From Micromonospora lupini (GTDB taxonomy: Bacteria > Actinomycetota > Actinomycetes > Mycobacteriales > Micromonosporaceae): a DNA stretch of 64,000 nucleotides. The notes beneath the pieces were generated by a model. It was not told where the DNA came from, made no database searches, and was given only the letters and a program-made list of their open reading frames with translations. Shown here in pieces: positions 17,417 to 27,514 of the stretch. Position 1 is the first letter of the stretch. Each line of letters begins with the position of its first letter. The position numbers and the translations under genes are program-made. The DNA is taken from the NCBI RefSeq assembly GCF_026342015.1, contig NZ_JAPENL010000001.1, forward strand, positions 434,001 through 498,000, in the 5' to 3' direction.

Positions 17417-18750
17417 CCGCGCTCAGCGGCCCCCGCGCCGCCGTGCGGACCCGGTCCAGCGGCGCGGGCGCGGTGCTGGACGTGGTGATCCCGGTCTACA
17501 ACGAGGAGACCGACCTCGGGCCGTGCGTACGCCGGTTGCACGCGCATCTCACCGCGCACTTCCCGTACCCGTTCCGGATCACCGTGGCCGACAACGCCAG
17601 TGTGGACGGCACCCTGGCCGTGGCCGAGGCGCTCGCCGCCGAGCTGCCGGAGGTCGGCGTGCGGCACCTGGACGCCAAGGGGCGGGGGCGCGCGCTGTCC
17701 GCCGCGTGGTCCGCCTCGTCCGCGCCGGTGCTGGCGTACATGGATGTGGACCTGTCCACCGATCTGGCGGCGCTGCTGCCGCTCGTCGCGCCGCTGATCT
17801 CCGGCCACTCCGACCTGGCGATAGGAACCCGGCTGGCTCGTACGTCGCGGGTGGTGCGCGGCGCCAAGCGGGAGGTGATCTCCCGCGCGTACAACCTGCT
17901 GCTGCGCGGGGCGCTGGCAGCGCGCTTCTCCGACGCGCAGTGCGGGTTCAAGGCGATCCGCGCGGACGTTGCCGCCGGGCTCCTTCCGCACGTGCGCGAC
18001 ACCGGCTGGTTCTTCGACACCGAGCTGCTGGTGCTCGCCCAGCGGGCCGGGCTGCGCATCCACGAGGTGCCCGTGGACTGGGTCGACGACCCGGACAGCC
18101 GCGTCGACATCGTCGCCACCGCCCTGGCCGACCTGCGGGGGATGGGACGGCTCGGTCGGGCGCTGGTGACCGGCACACTCCCGCTGGCCGAGCTGCGCGC
18201 GCAACTCGGCCGCGCACCCCTGACCGCCGCGCCCGGGCAGTTCGGCACGGCGCGTCAGCTCGGCGGCGTGCAGCAGCTCGGCGAGGGGCCGCAGCTCGCC
18301 GGCGCGCGACAGCCTGGCGGGGTGCAGCTCGCCGCCCTGCCGGCGCAGGTGCCGGTCGGGCTGCCCCGGCAGCTCGTCCGGTTCGCGGCCGTCGGGGTGG
18401 CCAGCACGCTGGCGTACCTGCTGCTGTTCGTGGCCACCCGGGGCGTGCTCGGCGCACAGCCGGCGAACCTGCTGGCCCTGCTGGTGACGGCGGTGGCGAA
18501 CACGGCCGCGAACCGGCGGTTGACGTTCGGCATCACCGGCAGCCGGCACGCCGGTCGGCATCATGCGCAGGGGTTGCTGGCGTTCGCGCTCGGCCTGGCG
18601 CTGACGAGCGGGGCGCTGGCGGTCCTGCACGCCGTCACCGCCGCCCCCGCCCGGCCGGTGGAGCTGGCGGTGCTGGTGGCCGCGAACCTGACCGCGACGG
18701 TGCTGCGCTTCGTGCTGCTGCGCCTCGGCATGCACCACCGACGCGGCTGA
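17413..18750 (+). CDS. Fused GT2 polyprenyl-phosphate glycosyltransferase and GtrA membrane domain
   Basis: 445 aa from GTG 17413, which overlaps the GT39 stop (GTGA). The N-terminal GT2 domain (about 20-235) shows VVIPVYNEE, a DNAS motif, and YMDVDLST for metal/nucleotide-sugar binding. It resembles dolichol-phosphate mannose/glucose synthases. A linker rich in Gln/Gly/Pro follows. The C-terminal GtrA domain (about 315-440) has four helices (FAAVGVASTLAYLLLFV, NTAANRRLTFG). The likely role is to build a polyprenyl-phosphate sugar on the inner face and help present it to the GT39 partner outside. The exact sugar is unknown. Confidence 0.9.
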   Translation: MTALSGPRAAVRTRSSGAGAVLDVVIPVYNEETDLGPCVRRLHAHLTAHFPYPFRITVADNASVDGTLAVAEALAAELPEVGVRHLDAKGRGRALSAAWSASSAPVLAYMDVDLSTDLAALLPLVAPLISGHSDLAIGTRLARTSRVVRGAKREVISRAYNLLLRGALAARFSDAQCGFKAIRADVAAGLLPHVRDTGWFFDTELLVLAQRAGLRIHEVPVDWVDDPDSRVDIVATALADLRGMGRLGRALVTGTLPLAELRAQLGRAPLTAAPGQFGTARQLGGVQQLGEGPQLAGARQPGGVQLAALPAQVPVGLPRQLVRFAAVGVASTLAYLLLFVATRGVLGAQPANLLALLVTAVANTAANRRLTFGITGSRHAGRHHAQGLLAFALGLALTSGALAVLHAVTAAPARPVELAVLVAANLTATVLRFVLLRLGMHHRRG

Positions 18751-18759
18751 CGACCCGGG

Positions 18760-19617
18760 TCAGCCGGCCAGTACGTCCGCGAGGACCTCGACGACGCGCC
18801 GCGCGTGGCGCCCGTCGGGGTCCTCGTCGGCGTTGAGGTCGGTCACGCTCATGCCGAGCAGCCGGTCGGCGCGCACCAGAGGGGTGACCAGCGCGCTCAG
18901 GTCGGGCCAGCGCAGCCCGTCCGGCTCGGGGTAGGTCACCGCCGGCAGGTCGCGCGGATCCACCGCGTCCAGGTCGAGGTGCAGCCAGGCCGGCCCGTCG
19001 CCGTCGGCAGCCAGGCCCGCCCCGACCGCACCCGCGCCCCGGCGTAGCAGCTCGGCGGCGGGCACCTGGTGGATCGCCGGGTCGATCCGGGCCACCTCGA
19101 CCCGACCGTCGTCGTCGGACGACGGGCGGTGCCCGAGCAGGTGGACCCGGCCGGGGTCGAGCAGGGCCTCGTCGACGCCGATCGCGGCGGCCGGGCCGTG
19201 CCCGGTGACCACCGAGAGGTCCATGTCGGCGGCCTCACCGGTCGGCGAGGTCGCGCCGTCGAGGAAGTCGGGATGGGCGTCGACGAACCACAGGTCGGTC
19301 GTGCGCGGCAGGCCCCGGCAGATGCCGGGCAGGATCGCGCAGTCCCCGCCCAGCACGAGCGGCCGACGGCCGACGGCGATCAGCGCCGCGACCCGGTTGG
19401 TGATTGCCGCGCCGGCCCGGACCAGCCCGGCCGCGCCGATCACCCCGCTCGCCGGGTCGCGGGCCGGGTCGCGCAACAGCGCCTCGTCCACCTGCCCGTC
19501 GTCGTCCGCGCCGAGCGCGTCGAGCAGGCCGGCGCGGCGCAGGGCAGCCGGGGCCCGCTCCTCGCCGCGGCCGGCGCCGGAGGAGTCCAGTGGCGCGTCC
19601 ACGACTGTCCACCGCAC
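18760..19617 (-). CDS. Arginase/agmatinase-family protein with altered metal motif
   Basis: 285 aa from GTG 19617 (VRWTVVDAPLD). The frame continues upstream but that part looks non-coding. The ureohydrolase motifs are present with one change: GGDC in place of the usual GGDH at about residue 89, then DAHPDFLDG (DAHxD), and HLDLDAVDP (DxDxxDP). In arginases the GGDH histidine binds one Mn ion, so this member may use an altered site or substrate. It could act on a guanidino or formimino compound. Its stop lies 10 bp from the convergent GtrA gene. Confidence 0.8.
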   Translation of the reverse strand: MRWTVVDAPLDSSGAGRGEERAPAALRRAGLLDALGADDDGQVDEALLRDPARDPASGVIGAAGLVRAGAAITNRVAALIAVGRRPLVLGGDCAILPGICRGLPRTTDLWFVDAHPDFLDGATSPTGEAADMDLSVVTGHGPAAAIGVDEALLDPGRVHLLGHRPSSDDDGRVEVARIDPAIHQVPAAELLRRGAGAVGAGLAADGDGPAWLHLDLDAVDPRDLPAVTYPEPDGLRWPDLSALVTPLVRADRLLGMSVTDLNADEDPDGRHARRVVEVLADVLAG

Positions 19618-19797
19618 CTTCGCAGCGTACCGACGCCTACCGCTTTCTGTGGCGAGGCTGGGAGTCCACGGATGTGGCCGCGACACCGCTGACGAGCAGC
19701 GTACGGTGATGGACAAGTCCGGCTTTCTGGGTTAAAAGCCTCACCGCTACCTTCCCGGGACGCCGGTGTCGAGACGGGCGAGGGGAAGGAGCGGTCG

Positions 19798-19947
19798 GTG
19801 ATCCATCTGGCCTACCTGGACGCGGGATCCGGCAGCCTGATCGTGCAGGCCGTCGTCGGCGGGGTGGCCGGCGCCGCGGTCGCCGCCAAGCTCTACTGGC
19901 GGCGGCTCGTCGACCGGTTCCGCAGGCAACCCACCGACCAGCGGTAG
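19798..19947 (+). CDS. 49-aa single-span membrane protein with a YLDAGSGS motif
   Basis: GTG 19798 follows a strong ribosome site (GGGGAAGGAG). The 49-residue product begins VIHLAYLDAGSGSLIVQAV, then one glycine/alanine-rich helix and a basic tail (YWRRLVDRFRRQ). Short proteins starting with YLDPGSGS plus one helix recur in bacteria beside similar methyltransferase and sulfatase-like genes. That recollection supports it as a real gene. It ends 14 bp before the methyltransferase gene and is probably its operon leader. Function unknown; a membrane partner of the next two products is the simplest guess. Confidence 0.78.
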   Translation: MIHLAYLDAGSGSLIVQAVVGGVAGAAVAAKLYWRRLVDRFRRQPTDQR

Positions 19948-19961
19948 CGGACGCCGCGACC

Positions 19962-21392
19962 ATGACGACCTCACCCACCGGCGTACGCCCCGAACCCGCC
20001 TCCTTCCGCGACCCCGCCAACCGGGTGTTCCACGTCGGCGACGAGGTGCTGCGCGGGTTGAACGCCCAGGCCGCCGAGCACTGGCGGACCCTCGCGGCCA
20101 GCCCGTTCTTTCCCACGCTCGTCTCGGCCGGCAAGGTCTGCGCCACCGAGGACGCCCCGCCCACGTTGGTGCCCGCCACGGCCGGCACGCCGTGGGCGGC
20201 GGTGCTGCGCCACGAGCGCATCCCGTTCGTCTCCCATCCGTACGAGTGGTCCTTCGGCATGCTGCGCGACGCCGCGCTGCTGCACCTGGAGATCCTGCGT
20301 ACCGCCCTCGCCGACGGCTTCACCACCAAGGACGGCTCCGCCTACAACCTGCAGTGGCGTGGCGCGAAGCCGGTCTTCATCGACATCGGCTCCTTCGAGC
20401 CGATCCGCGACGGCGAACCGTGGGCCGGCTACCGGCAGTTCTGCCAGACCGTGCTCTATCCGTTGCTGCTCACCGCCCACCTGGGCGTGGACTTCCAGCC
20501 CTGGCTGCGCGCCCAGGTCGACGGCATCGAGGCCGACCAGCTGCGCCCCCTCTTCGGCGGCACCCGGCGACTGCGTCCCGGCGTCCTGACCCACCTGCAC
20601 CTGCACGGCGCGATGCAGCAGCGTAACGCCGCCGCCAGCACCAGCGACGTGAAGGCCCAACTGCGCGCCGCCGGCTACTCCCGGGACCTGCAGGCGGCCA
20701 CCGTACGCGGCATCGAGAAGCTCGTCCGCCGGCTGGAGCACCGCCCGTCGGGCAGCCACTGGTCGGACTACCAGCGCACCTGCGGCTACTCGGCGCGCGA
20801 CCGGGTCGCCAAGGAGCAGTTCGTGGTCACCGCGGTGGCCGCCGCCGCCCGTCCGCGCCTGGTGCTCGACCTGGGCGCCAACGACGGCAGGTACGCCCGA
20901 CTGGCCGCCGGGCACGCCGACTACGTGGTCGCCGTCGAGCAGGACCCGGCAGTGGTCGACGAGCTGTACCGGGCGCTGCGCTCCGAGGGGCAGCAGCGGA
21001 TCCTGCCGCTCGTCGTCGACCTGGCCGACCCGTCGCCCGGTGGCGGCTGGCGCGGCGTCGAGCGCGCCGGCTTCGCGCAGCGGGCGTCGGCGGACGTCGT
21101 GCTCGCCCTGGCCCTGGTGCACCACCTCGCGATCGGCCGCAACGTGCCACTGCCGGAGGTCGTCGACTGGCTGGCCGGGCTGACCGCGCCCGGCGGCGCC
21201 GTGGTGGTGGAGTTCGTGCACCCGGACGACCCGATGGCCACCCGACTGCTGGCCAACAAGCCCGAGGGCCTCTTCCCGGACTACCGGCGTGACACCTTCG
21301 AACGGATCATCGAGGCCCGGGGCCGCATCACCGACCGGCTGGAACTGCCCTCGGGCACCCGCACGCTCTACCGGGCGGTGATGGGTGGCTGA
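19962..21392 (+). CDS. Class I SAM-dependent methyltransferase with N-terminal NoeA-like/kinase-like region
   Basis: 476 aa. The first 270 residues form a conserved region (FRDPANRVFHVGDEVLR; GSAYNLQWRGAKPVFIDIGSF) that resembles a nodulation-type or kinase-fold module. The methyltransferase domain begins near 300 with LVLDLGANDGRYARLAA, an acidic EQDP at the next strand, and a FVHPDDPMATRLLANK tail. It probably methylates an envelope component or its precursor. It follows the 49-aa membrane protein and overlaps the next gene by 8 bp, so the three products work together. Confidence 0.82.
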   Translation: MTTSPTGVRPEPASFRDPANRVFHVGDEVLRGLNAQAAEHWRTLAASPFFPTLVSAGKVCATEDAPPTLVPATAGTPWAAVLRHERIPFVSHPYEWSFGMLRDAALLHLEILRTALADGFTTKDGSAYNLQWRGAKPVFIDIGSFEPIRDGEPWAGYRQFCQTVLYPLLLTAHLGVDFQPWLRAQVDGIEADQLRPLFGGTRRLRPGVLTHLHLHGAMQQRNAAASTSDVKAQLRAAGYSRDLQAATVRGIEKLVRRLEHRPSGSHWSDYQRTCGYSARDRVAKEQFVVTAVAAAARPRLVLDLGANDGRYARLAAGHADYVVAVEQDPAVVDELYRALRSEGQQRILPLVVDLADPSPGGGWRGVERAGFAQRASADVVLALALVHHLAIGRNVPLPEVVDWLAGLTAPGGAVVVEFVHPDDPMATRLLANKPEGLFPDYRRDTFERIIEARGRITDRLELPSGTRTLYRAVMGG

Positions 21393-23400
21393 ACCGCCCG
21401 TCACCTGTCGTTGGGAGCGGGGCTGGCGCGGCGAGGTGGGCCGGCTGCTGGAGGTCGTGGCGCTTGTCGGGCTTGTCGTCACCCAGCCGCTGCTGGACGT
21501 GCTCGGCCGCAGCCCCGACTTCTTCCTCTTCCACCGCGCCGACCGCGGGCAGATCCTGCTGCTGCTCGCCCTGGTGGCCCTCGCGCCGACCGTGCCCGTG
21601 GCGCTGCTCGGCGCGCTCAGTCGACTTGCCGGCCGCACCGCCCGCGCGCTCACCCACACGGCGCTTGTCGGGCTGCTGCTCGCCGCCCTCGCCGTGCAGG
21701 TGGGCCGGCACACGACGCCGCTTCGGGGCGTACCCCTGCTGGTGCTTGCCGGTCTGGCCGGGCTGGGCGGCGCGGCCGCGCACCGGCGGTGGCGGTCGCC
21801 GGGCCGGGCGCTGCGACTGGCCGCCGCCGGCCCGGTGGCCTTCGTGGCGCTGTTCCTGTTCGTGTCGCCCACCTCGGCGGTCGTGCTGCCACGCGGCGAC
21901 GGCGGAGCGGTCGGCACCGCGCAGGGCACGGCCGTGCACCCGCCGGTGGTCATGCTGATCCTCGACGAGCTGCCGCTTGTCAGCCTGCTCGGCGGCGACG
22001 GCCAGATCGACGCGGCCCGGTTCCCGCACTTCGCCGAGCTGGCCGGCGGCTCGACCTGGTACCGCAACGCCACAGGGGTCAGCGGCTGGACGCCCAACGC
22101 GCTGCCGGCGATGCTCACCGGCCGCTACCCGGCGCGGTCGGTCGCGCCGCACTACTCGCAGTACCCGGACAACCTGTTCACGGCCTTCGGCGGCCTCTAC
22201 GACATCCAGGCCCAGGAGAGCATCACCCGGCTCTGCCCACCCAGCCGGTGCGAGCAGCCGGTCGCGCCGGAGCGGGGCCTCGGCGTGCTGGTCCGGCAGA
22301 CCGGCAAGCTGCTCGGGCAGGTCGCCGGGCCGACGAACACCCGCGTCGACCCGGAGGACTCCTACCGGGAGCAGACCCGCGTCGAGGCCGGCCTGGACGC
22401 CGCCGAGCCGGTCCCGGCCGACCCGAAGTTCCGCTGGGACAGCCTCGACGACAACCAGCCGGCCCGGTTCACCAGCTTCCTGGCCGGGCTGAAGCCGCAA
22501 CCCCGACCCACCCTGCACTTCCTGCACCTGCTGATGCCGCACTCCCCGTGGGCGTACCTGCCGTCCGGCGCCCGCTACGACGCCCCCGAGGACCTGCCCA
22601 ACGACGGCGCCGGCTGGGTCGAGCTGGCCCGCCAGCGGCACCTCGCCCAACTCGGCTACACCGACCGGCTGATCGGCGAGACCCTGCGGACGCTGCGGGC
22701 CAGCGGCCTCTACGACCAGGCCCTCGTCGTCGTCACCGCCGACCACGGGGTGAGCTTCCACCCGGGCGCGCAGGGCCGGGGCATGGACGCCATCACGGCA
22801 GCCGCCGGCGAGGTCGCCTGGGTGCCGATGTTCGTCAAGGAGCCGGGGCAACAGACCGGCCGGGTGGACGACCGCAACTGGGAACACGTCGACCTGCTGC
22901 CCACCGTCGCCGACTCCGCGGGCATCCGCCTGCCCTGGCACGTCGACGGCCGCTCCGCCCGGCAGGCCCCCCGCACCGACGCCACGAAACACTTCTACGA
23001 CACCCCCGGGCAGGCGGTGACCTTCCCCGGCGGCGTGCCCACCCCGCCGCCACTGCCGACACCGCACCCGCTGGTGGGCACCGAGGTCCGCGCCGGCCCG
23101 ACCGGGGGCAGCGCCCAGGTCGCCGACCTGGCCGCCTTCCGGTCGACCGACCCGGACACCGGCACCCTCCCGGCGCTGGTCTGGGGTGACGTGCCGGACG
23201 CCGTACCGGACGGCACGCTGCTCGCCGTCGCCGTCAACGGTCGGATCGGCGCGGTGGTCCCGGTGGTGCCGAGCGATCCGGGCGGGCGCCGCTTCGCCGC
23301 GCTGCTCACCGACGACCGGCTGTTCCGCGCCGGGACGAACCAGCTCGACGTCTACCAGGTCGCGGCGGACGGTACGCTACGACGCCTCACGTTGTCCTGA
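21385..23400 (+). CDS. Membrane sulfatase/phosphoglycerol-transferase-like hydrolase
   Basis: 671 aa from GTG 21385. Four or five hydrophobic helices occupy residues 20-170. An extracytoplasmic alkaline-phosphatase-fold domain follows (about 190-540). Metal and catalytic landmarks are VMLILDELP, the nucleophile region GWTPNALPAMLTGRYP, HLLMPHSPW, and VVVTADHGVSF. The layout is that of LTA-synthase/EptA-type membrane enzymes, which transfer or remove phospho- or sulfo-groups on surface polymers. The nucleophile is probably the Thr of GWTPN. The last 100 residues form an extra beta-rich region. Confidence 0.85.
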   Translation: MAEPPVTCRWERGWRGEVGRLLEVVALVGLVVTQPLLDVLGRSPDFFLFHRADRGQILLLLALVALAPTVPVALLGALSRLAGRTARALTHTALVGLLLAALAVQVGRHTTPLRGVPLLVLAGLAGLGGAAAHRRWRSPGRALRLAAAGPVAFVALFLFVSPTSAVVLPRGDGGAVGTAQGTAVHPPVVMLILDELPLVSLLGGDGQIDAARFPHFAELAGGSTWYRNATGVSGWTPNALPAMLTGRYPARSVAPHYSQYPDNLFTAFGGLYDIQAQESITRLCPPSRCEQPVAPERGLGVLVRQTGKLLGQVAGPTNTRVDPEDSYREQTRVEAGLDAAEPVPADPKFRWDSLDDNQPARFTSFLAGLKPQPRPTLHFLHLLMPHSPWAYLPSGARYDAPEDLPNDGAGWVELARQRHLAQLGYTDRLIGETLRTLRASGLYDQALVVVTADHGVSFHPGAQGRGMDAITAAAGEVAWVPMFVKEPGQQTGRVDDRNWEHVDLLPTVADSAGIRLPWHVDGRSARQAPRTDATKHFYDTPGQAVTFPGGVPTPPPLPTPHPLVGTEVRAGPTGGSAQVADLAAFRSTDPDTGTLPALVWGDVPDAVPDGTLLAVAVNGRIGAVVPVVPSDPGGRRFAALLTDDRLFRAGTNQLDVYQVAADGTLRRLTLS

Positions 23401-23589
23401 TCTTCCGGCCTCCCGGCGGGGTTTCTTCGGCTCCCGCCTGGCGGGACGGCGGGTTTCCCGGCTTCCCGGTCGGGAATCGGGTGACGCATACCTCACCGCC
23501 GAACCACGGCGGGCGGTGTCCCCCGAGCCGCAATTACGGTAGAAGCGAAGGCAATTCAACGTAGATCTGCCGGCGAAGCGAGGAACCAC

Positions 23590-24873
<1,284 letters not shown>

Positions 24874-24900
24874 CCTCGCTCGTCCGCTCGTCCGCTCGAC

Positions 24901-24939
24901 CCGCAGGCCGCCGACCCGATCCGGGCCGGCGGCCTGCGG
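24901..24939 (+). terminator. Strong hairpin terminator after gltA
   Basis: A perfect 13-bp GC stem (24901-24913 with 24927-24939) has a 13-nt loop and is followed by CGTTTC. It sits 28 bp past the citrate synthase stop. Confidence 0.85.
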
Positions 24940-24984
24940 CGTTTCAGCGGCGGGGCGGCGGGGTCGGGTGGGCTGATCGGGCGA

Positions 24985-25061
24985 TGATCGACTCGACATC
25001 GCCGATGTCGCGGTATCCGCGCCGCCGGGACACCGCGACATCGGCGACATTGTGTCGATCA
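24985..25061. repeat. 77-bp palindromic repeat, copy A
   Basis: The two ends read TGATCGAC and GTCGATCA, and the inner arms (ATCGCCGATGTCGCGG with CCGCGACATCGGCGACAT) extend the pairing to about 30 bp around an 8-nt GC loop. It closely resembles copy B at 25962 in ends, core (CGGTATCC, CGGGACACC) and length. Intergenic, between gltA and the 25118 gene. Confidence 0.82.
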
Positions 25062-25117
25062 AGGGGGCATCCCAGTGCGTGGACTGATCCGGCCCGGCCC
25101 GCGCGGCGTCGGGGCTT

Positions 25118-25762
25118 TTAGAAGGCGGAGATGTCCTGGGCTCGTTCGCTGCGGCTCAACGCGCTGATCAACGCCGCCTGGCCGTGCCGGCGGACGGCCA
25201 GGCGGACCAGCAGGTCGCGTACGGGGTCGAAGACCTCCGGCGGGAACACAGGCGTGGGCACGCCGACGCTCACCGCGAGGTCGTCGGAGTGCACGACGAT
25301 CTCCAGTTGGCGCGTGAGCAGGAAGTCGGCGCGGCGCAGGGACCAGCCCTGCCACGGGATCGGCACGACGTCGAGGGCGGCGCTCCGCGACAGCAGGTCG
25401 GTGACCTGCGCGAGCGCGTCGGCCGAGCGGGCGTGCAGGTCGGCCGGCCCGTGTGCGGCGTCGGCCTCGTCCGGGCCGTCGGCGACCGCCTCGGCGGCCG
25501 GGGTGCCCTCGGTGACCCAGGCGGCCCGCTCGTAGTGGCTGTCCGCCGACTCCAACGTGGGCAGGTCGGCGGGTGTCGGCAGCAGCTCCGCCGCCCGTAC
25601 GGCCTGCCGCCCGAGGTGGCACGCCAGCGCGCCCACGGACAGGTGCGGCAGGGCGCTCGGGTTCGACCACTGCGCGGACACCTCGGGGCGCCGGATCAGG
25701 TCCAGCGCGATGGAGGCGGCGAGCGGAAACGCGGAGTCGAGGGCATCGACAGGACGAGACAT
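25118..25762 (-). CDS. Mycothiol-dependent maleylpyruvate isomerase-like (DinB fold) protein
   Basis: 214 aa from ATG 25762 (MSRPVDALDSAF); a GTG six bases upstream is an alternative. The four-helix DinB/MDMPI fold is suggested by SVGALACHLGRQAVRAAEL, FLLTRQLEIVVHSDDLAVSVG and PVRDLLVRLAVRRHGQ. The HSDDLA signature with its His is the typical metal/thiol site. Family members use mycothiol, in line with an actinomycete. The substrate need not be maleylpyruvate. It is flanked by two copies of the same palindromic repeat, and no clear ribosome site is visible. Confidence 0.78.
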   Translation of the reverse strand: MSRPVDALDSAFPLAASIALDLIRRPEVSAQWSNPSALPHLSVGALACHLGRQAVRAAELLPTPADLPTLESADSHYERAAWVTEGTPAAEAVADGPDEADAAHGPADLHARSADALAQVTDLLSRSAALDVVPIPWQGWSLRRADFLLTRQLEIVVHSDDLAVSVGVPTPVFPPEVFDPVRDLLVRLAVRRHGQAALISALSRSERAQDISAF

Positions 25763-25776
25763 CAGCACATTCTGAC

Positions 25777-25940
25777 AGGCCCGACCGGCCCACGCCGGAT
25801 CCGCTCGGCCTGGCGGCCGGCGCTGGGCGCAGGCCCGGCCGGCCCGCGCCGGACGCGCTCGGCCTGGCGGCCGGCGCTGGGCGCAGGCCCGGCCGGCCCG
25901 CGCCGGACGCGCTCGGCCTGGCGGCCGGCGCTGGGCGGCG
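25777..25940. repeat. 54-bp tandem repeat, about three copies
   Basis: The core GCTCGGCCTGGCGGCCGG starts at 25803, 25857 and 25911, giving a period of 54 bp. The first unit has a few differences and extends left to about 25777. The array lies just upstream of the start of the minus-strand 25118-25762 gene and is open in several frames, but I think it is not translated. Confidence 0.85.
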
Positions 25941-25961
25941 AAGCGCGGTCACCGCTGCGCG

Positions 25962-26039
25962 TGATCGACTCGGCTTCCAGGAAGTTGCGGTATCCCCGGC
26001 ACCGGGACACCCCGACTTCAAGGAACCCCGAGTCGATCA
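25962..26039. repeat. 78-bp palindromic repeat, copy B
   Basis: The ends read TGATCGACTCGG and CCGAGTCGATCA. The inner arms CTTCCAGGAAGT and ACTTCAAGGAA and the core CGGTATCC/CGGGACACC match copy A. It begins 30 bp past the stop of the minus-strand glycosyltransferase gene and could fold at the transcript end. Confidence 0.82.
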
Positions 26040-26068
26040 AGCGCAAGCGGGCCGGAACGGCCCGACCG

Positions 26069-27514
26069 TCAGCGCAGTCCGGCGGCGGCGAGCAGGTTGC
26101 CCTCGGGCAGCGCCGGGAGGACCCGGCCCTGGGACATGCGCTGCTCGGCGCGCTCGGCGGTGAACGCGGCGTCGTTGGCGATGGCGGCGGCGTAGCTGGC
26201 GGCGGTGCGCTGGGCGATGGCCGTCCAGCCGTACTGGTCGTTGACCATCCGACGGGCGCGGCGGGCCATGGCGCGGGCGCGCTCGCGGTCGGACAGCAGC
26301 GCGTCGACGGCGTCGGCGAGCCCGTCCGGGTCGTGCGGGCGGAACGTCATCCCGGTGGCTTCCGGCTCGACGATCTCGGCGAGGCCACCGGTGGCGGCGA
26401 CGGCGAGGGGCGCTCCGGCGGCGGCGCCCTCCAGGGCGACCATGCCGAACGGCTCGTAGATGCTCGGCACCGCGAAGCAGTCGGACGCCGCCATCAGCGC
26501 CGGCAGGTCGTTGCCGCCGAGGAAGCCGGGCATGCTGACCATCCCGCCGAGGCCGCGGCGGTGCACCTCGGCCTCCAGTTCGGCGCGGTACGGGCCGTCG
26601 CCGGCGATCACGGCGCGCAGCCCGGGGTGCCGCTCGCGCAGCCGGGGGAGGGCGGCGATGAGGTGCTGCACGCCCTTCTCGTAGACGAGTCGACCGGCGA
26701 AGGTGACCAGGGGGCCGTCTCCGGCGAACCGGGCCCGCGCCGCGGCCACGTCCCGGGCCGGCACCTTCCAGCGGTGCGACTCGACGCCGTTGGCGACCAC
26801 GTCGACGCGGCCGGCCGGTACGCCGAACAGCGCGCCCACCTCGTCGCGCATGTAGCCGGAGCAGACGATGACCCGACCGGACTCGCTGCTGAGCCACTGC
26901 TCGACGCCGTGGATGGTGCGGTTCATCTCCTCGGGCAGCCAGCCCTGGTGCCGGCCCGCCTCGGTCGCGTGGATGGTGCTGACGAGGGGGATGTCCAGGT
27001 GGTCGCGCAACGTCATCGCGGTGTGCGCGACGAGCCAGTCGTGGGCGTGGATGACGTCGTAGCTGCCGGCCTGGGTGGCGCGCAGGGCGGTGCGGGTGAG
27101 GGTGTGGTTGAAGGCCATCGTCCAGGCGAGGAGGGAGCCGGTGGCGAGGGGGAAGGCGACGGGGTCTTCGGGTGCGCGCAGGATGCGCACGCCGTCGGCG
27201 TACTCCTCAAGGGGTGCGCCCTCGGCGTGGCGGGTGACGACCGTGACGTCGTGGCCGGCGGCGGCGAGGGCGACGGAGAGGGCGTGCACGTGGCGGCCGA
27301 GGCCGCCGACGAGTACCGGCGGGTACTCCCACGAGAGCATCAGGATGCGACGGGTCTGCGGCGGCACACCGGGGCCGGGCTGCGCGGGCACGACAGTGCC
27401 GGGCTGCGCGGAGGGACCGGGCTGCGGGGGTAGCGGATGCCGGGAGGTCAGGGTGGGCCGGTGGGCCCGGTCCTTGGTGGCAGCGAGCTGCTCATCGACC
27501 CGCAGGGTCGTCAC
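26069..27514 (-). CDS. GT4 glycosyltransferase (glycogen-synthase-like)
   Basis: 481 aa from GTG 27514 (VTTLRVDEQL), which follows GGAGATT. The GT-B fold is clear: ILMLSWEYPPVLVGGLGRHV, the acceptor-domain HAHDW, and the donor-domain VTFAGRLVYEKGVQHLI and EPFGMVALEGAAAG with the catalytic Glu pair. The start of this motif set (LSWEYPP.GGLGRHV) resembles actinobacterial glycogen/maltosyl synthases. It is divergent from glgX-treY-treZ, so a role in alpha-glucan synthesis is likely, but the donor (ADP-glucose or another) is not set by sequence. The first 60 residues are a disordered Pro/Gln-rich extension. Confidence 0.85.
   Translation of the reverse strand: MTTLRVDEQLAATKDRAHRPTLTSRHPLPPQPGPSAQPGTVVPAQPGPGVPPQTRRILMLSWEYPPVLVGGLGRHVHALSVALAAAGHDVTVVTRHAEGAPLEEYADGVRILRAPEDPVAFPLATGSLLAWTMAFNHTLTRTALRATQAGSYDVIHAHDWLVAHTAMTLRDHLDIPLVSTIHATEAGRHQGWLPEEMNRTIHGVEQWLSSESGRVIVCSGYMRDEVGALFGVPAGRVDVVANGVESHRWKVPARDVAAARARFAGDGPLVTFAGRLVYEKGVQHLIAALPRLRERHPGLRAVIAGDGPYRAELEAEVHRRGLGGMVSMPGFLGGNDLPALMAASDCFAVPSIYEPFGMVALEGAAAGAPLAVAATGGLAEIVEPEATGMTFRPHDPDGLADAVDALLSDRERARAMARRARRMVNDQYGWTAIAQRTAASYAAAIANDAAFTAERAEQRMSQGRVLPALPEGNLLAAAGLR

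Noticed and set aside
25777..25940. CRISPR-like array
   Set aside because: The units are contiguous with no unique spacers, and no cas genes are present.
25762..26046. 94-aa minus-strand frame across the tandem repeat
   Set aside because: It translates the palindrome and 54-bp repeats (PSAGRQAERVRRGPAG units) and lacks gene-like features.
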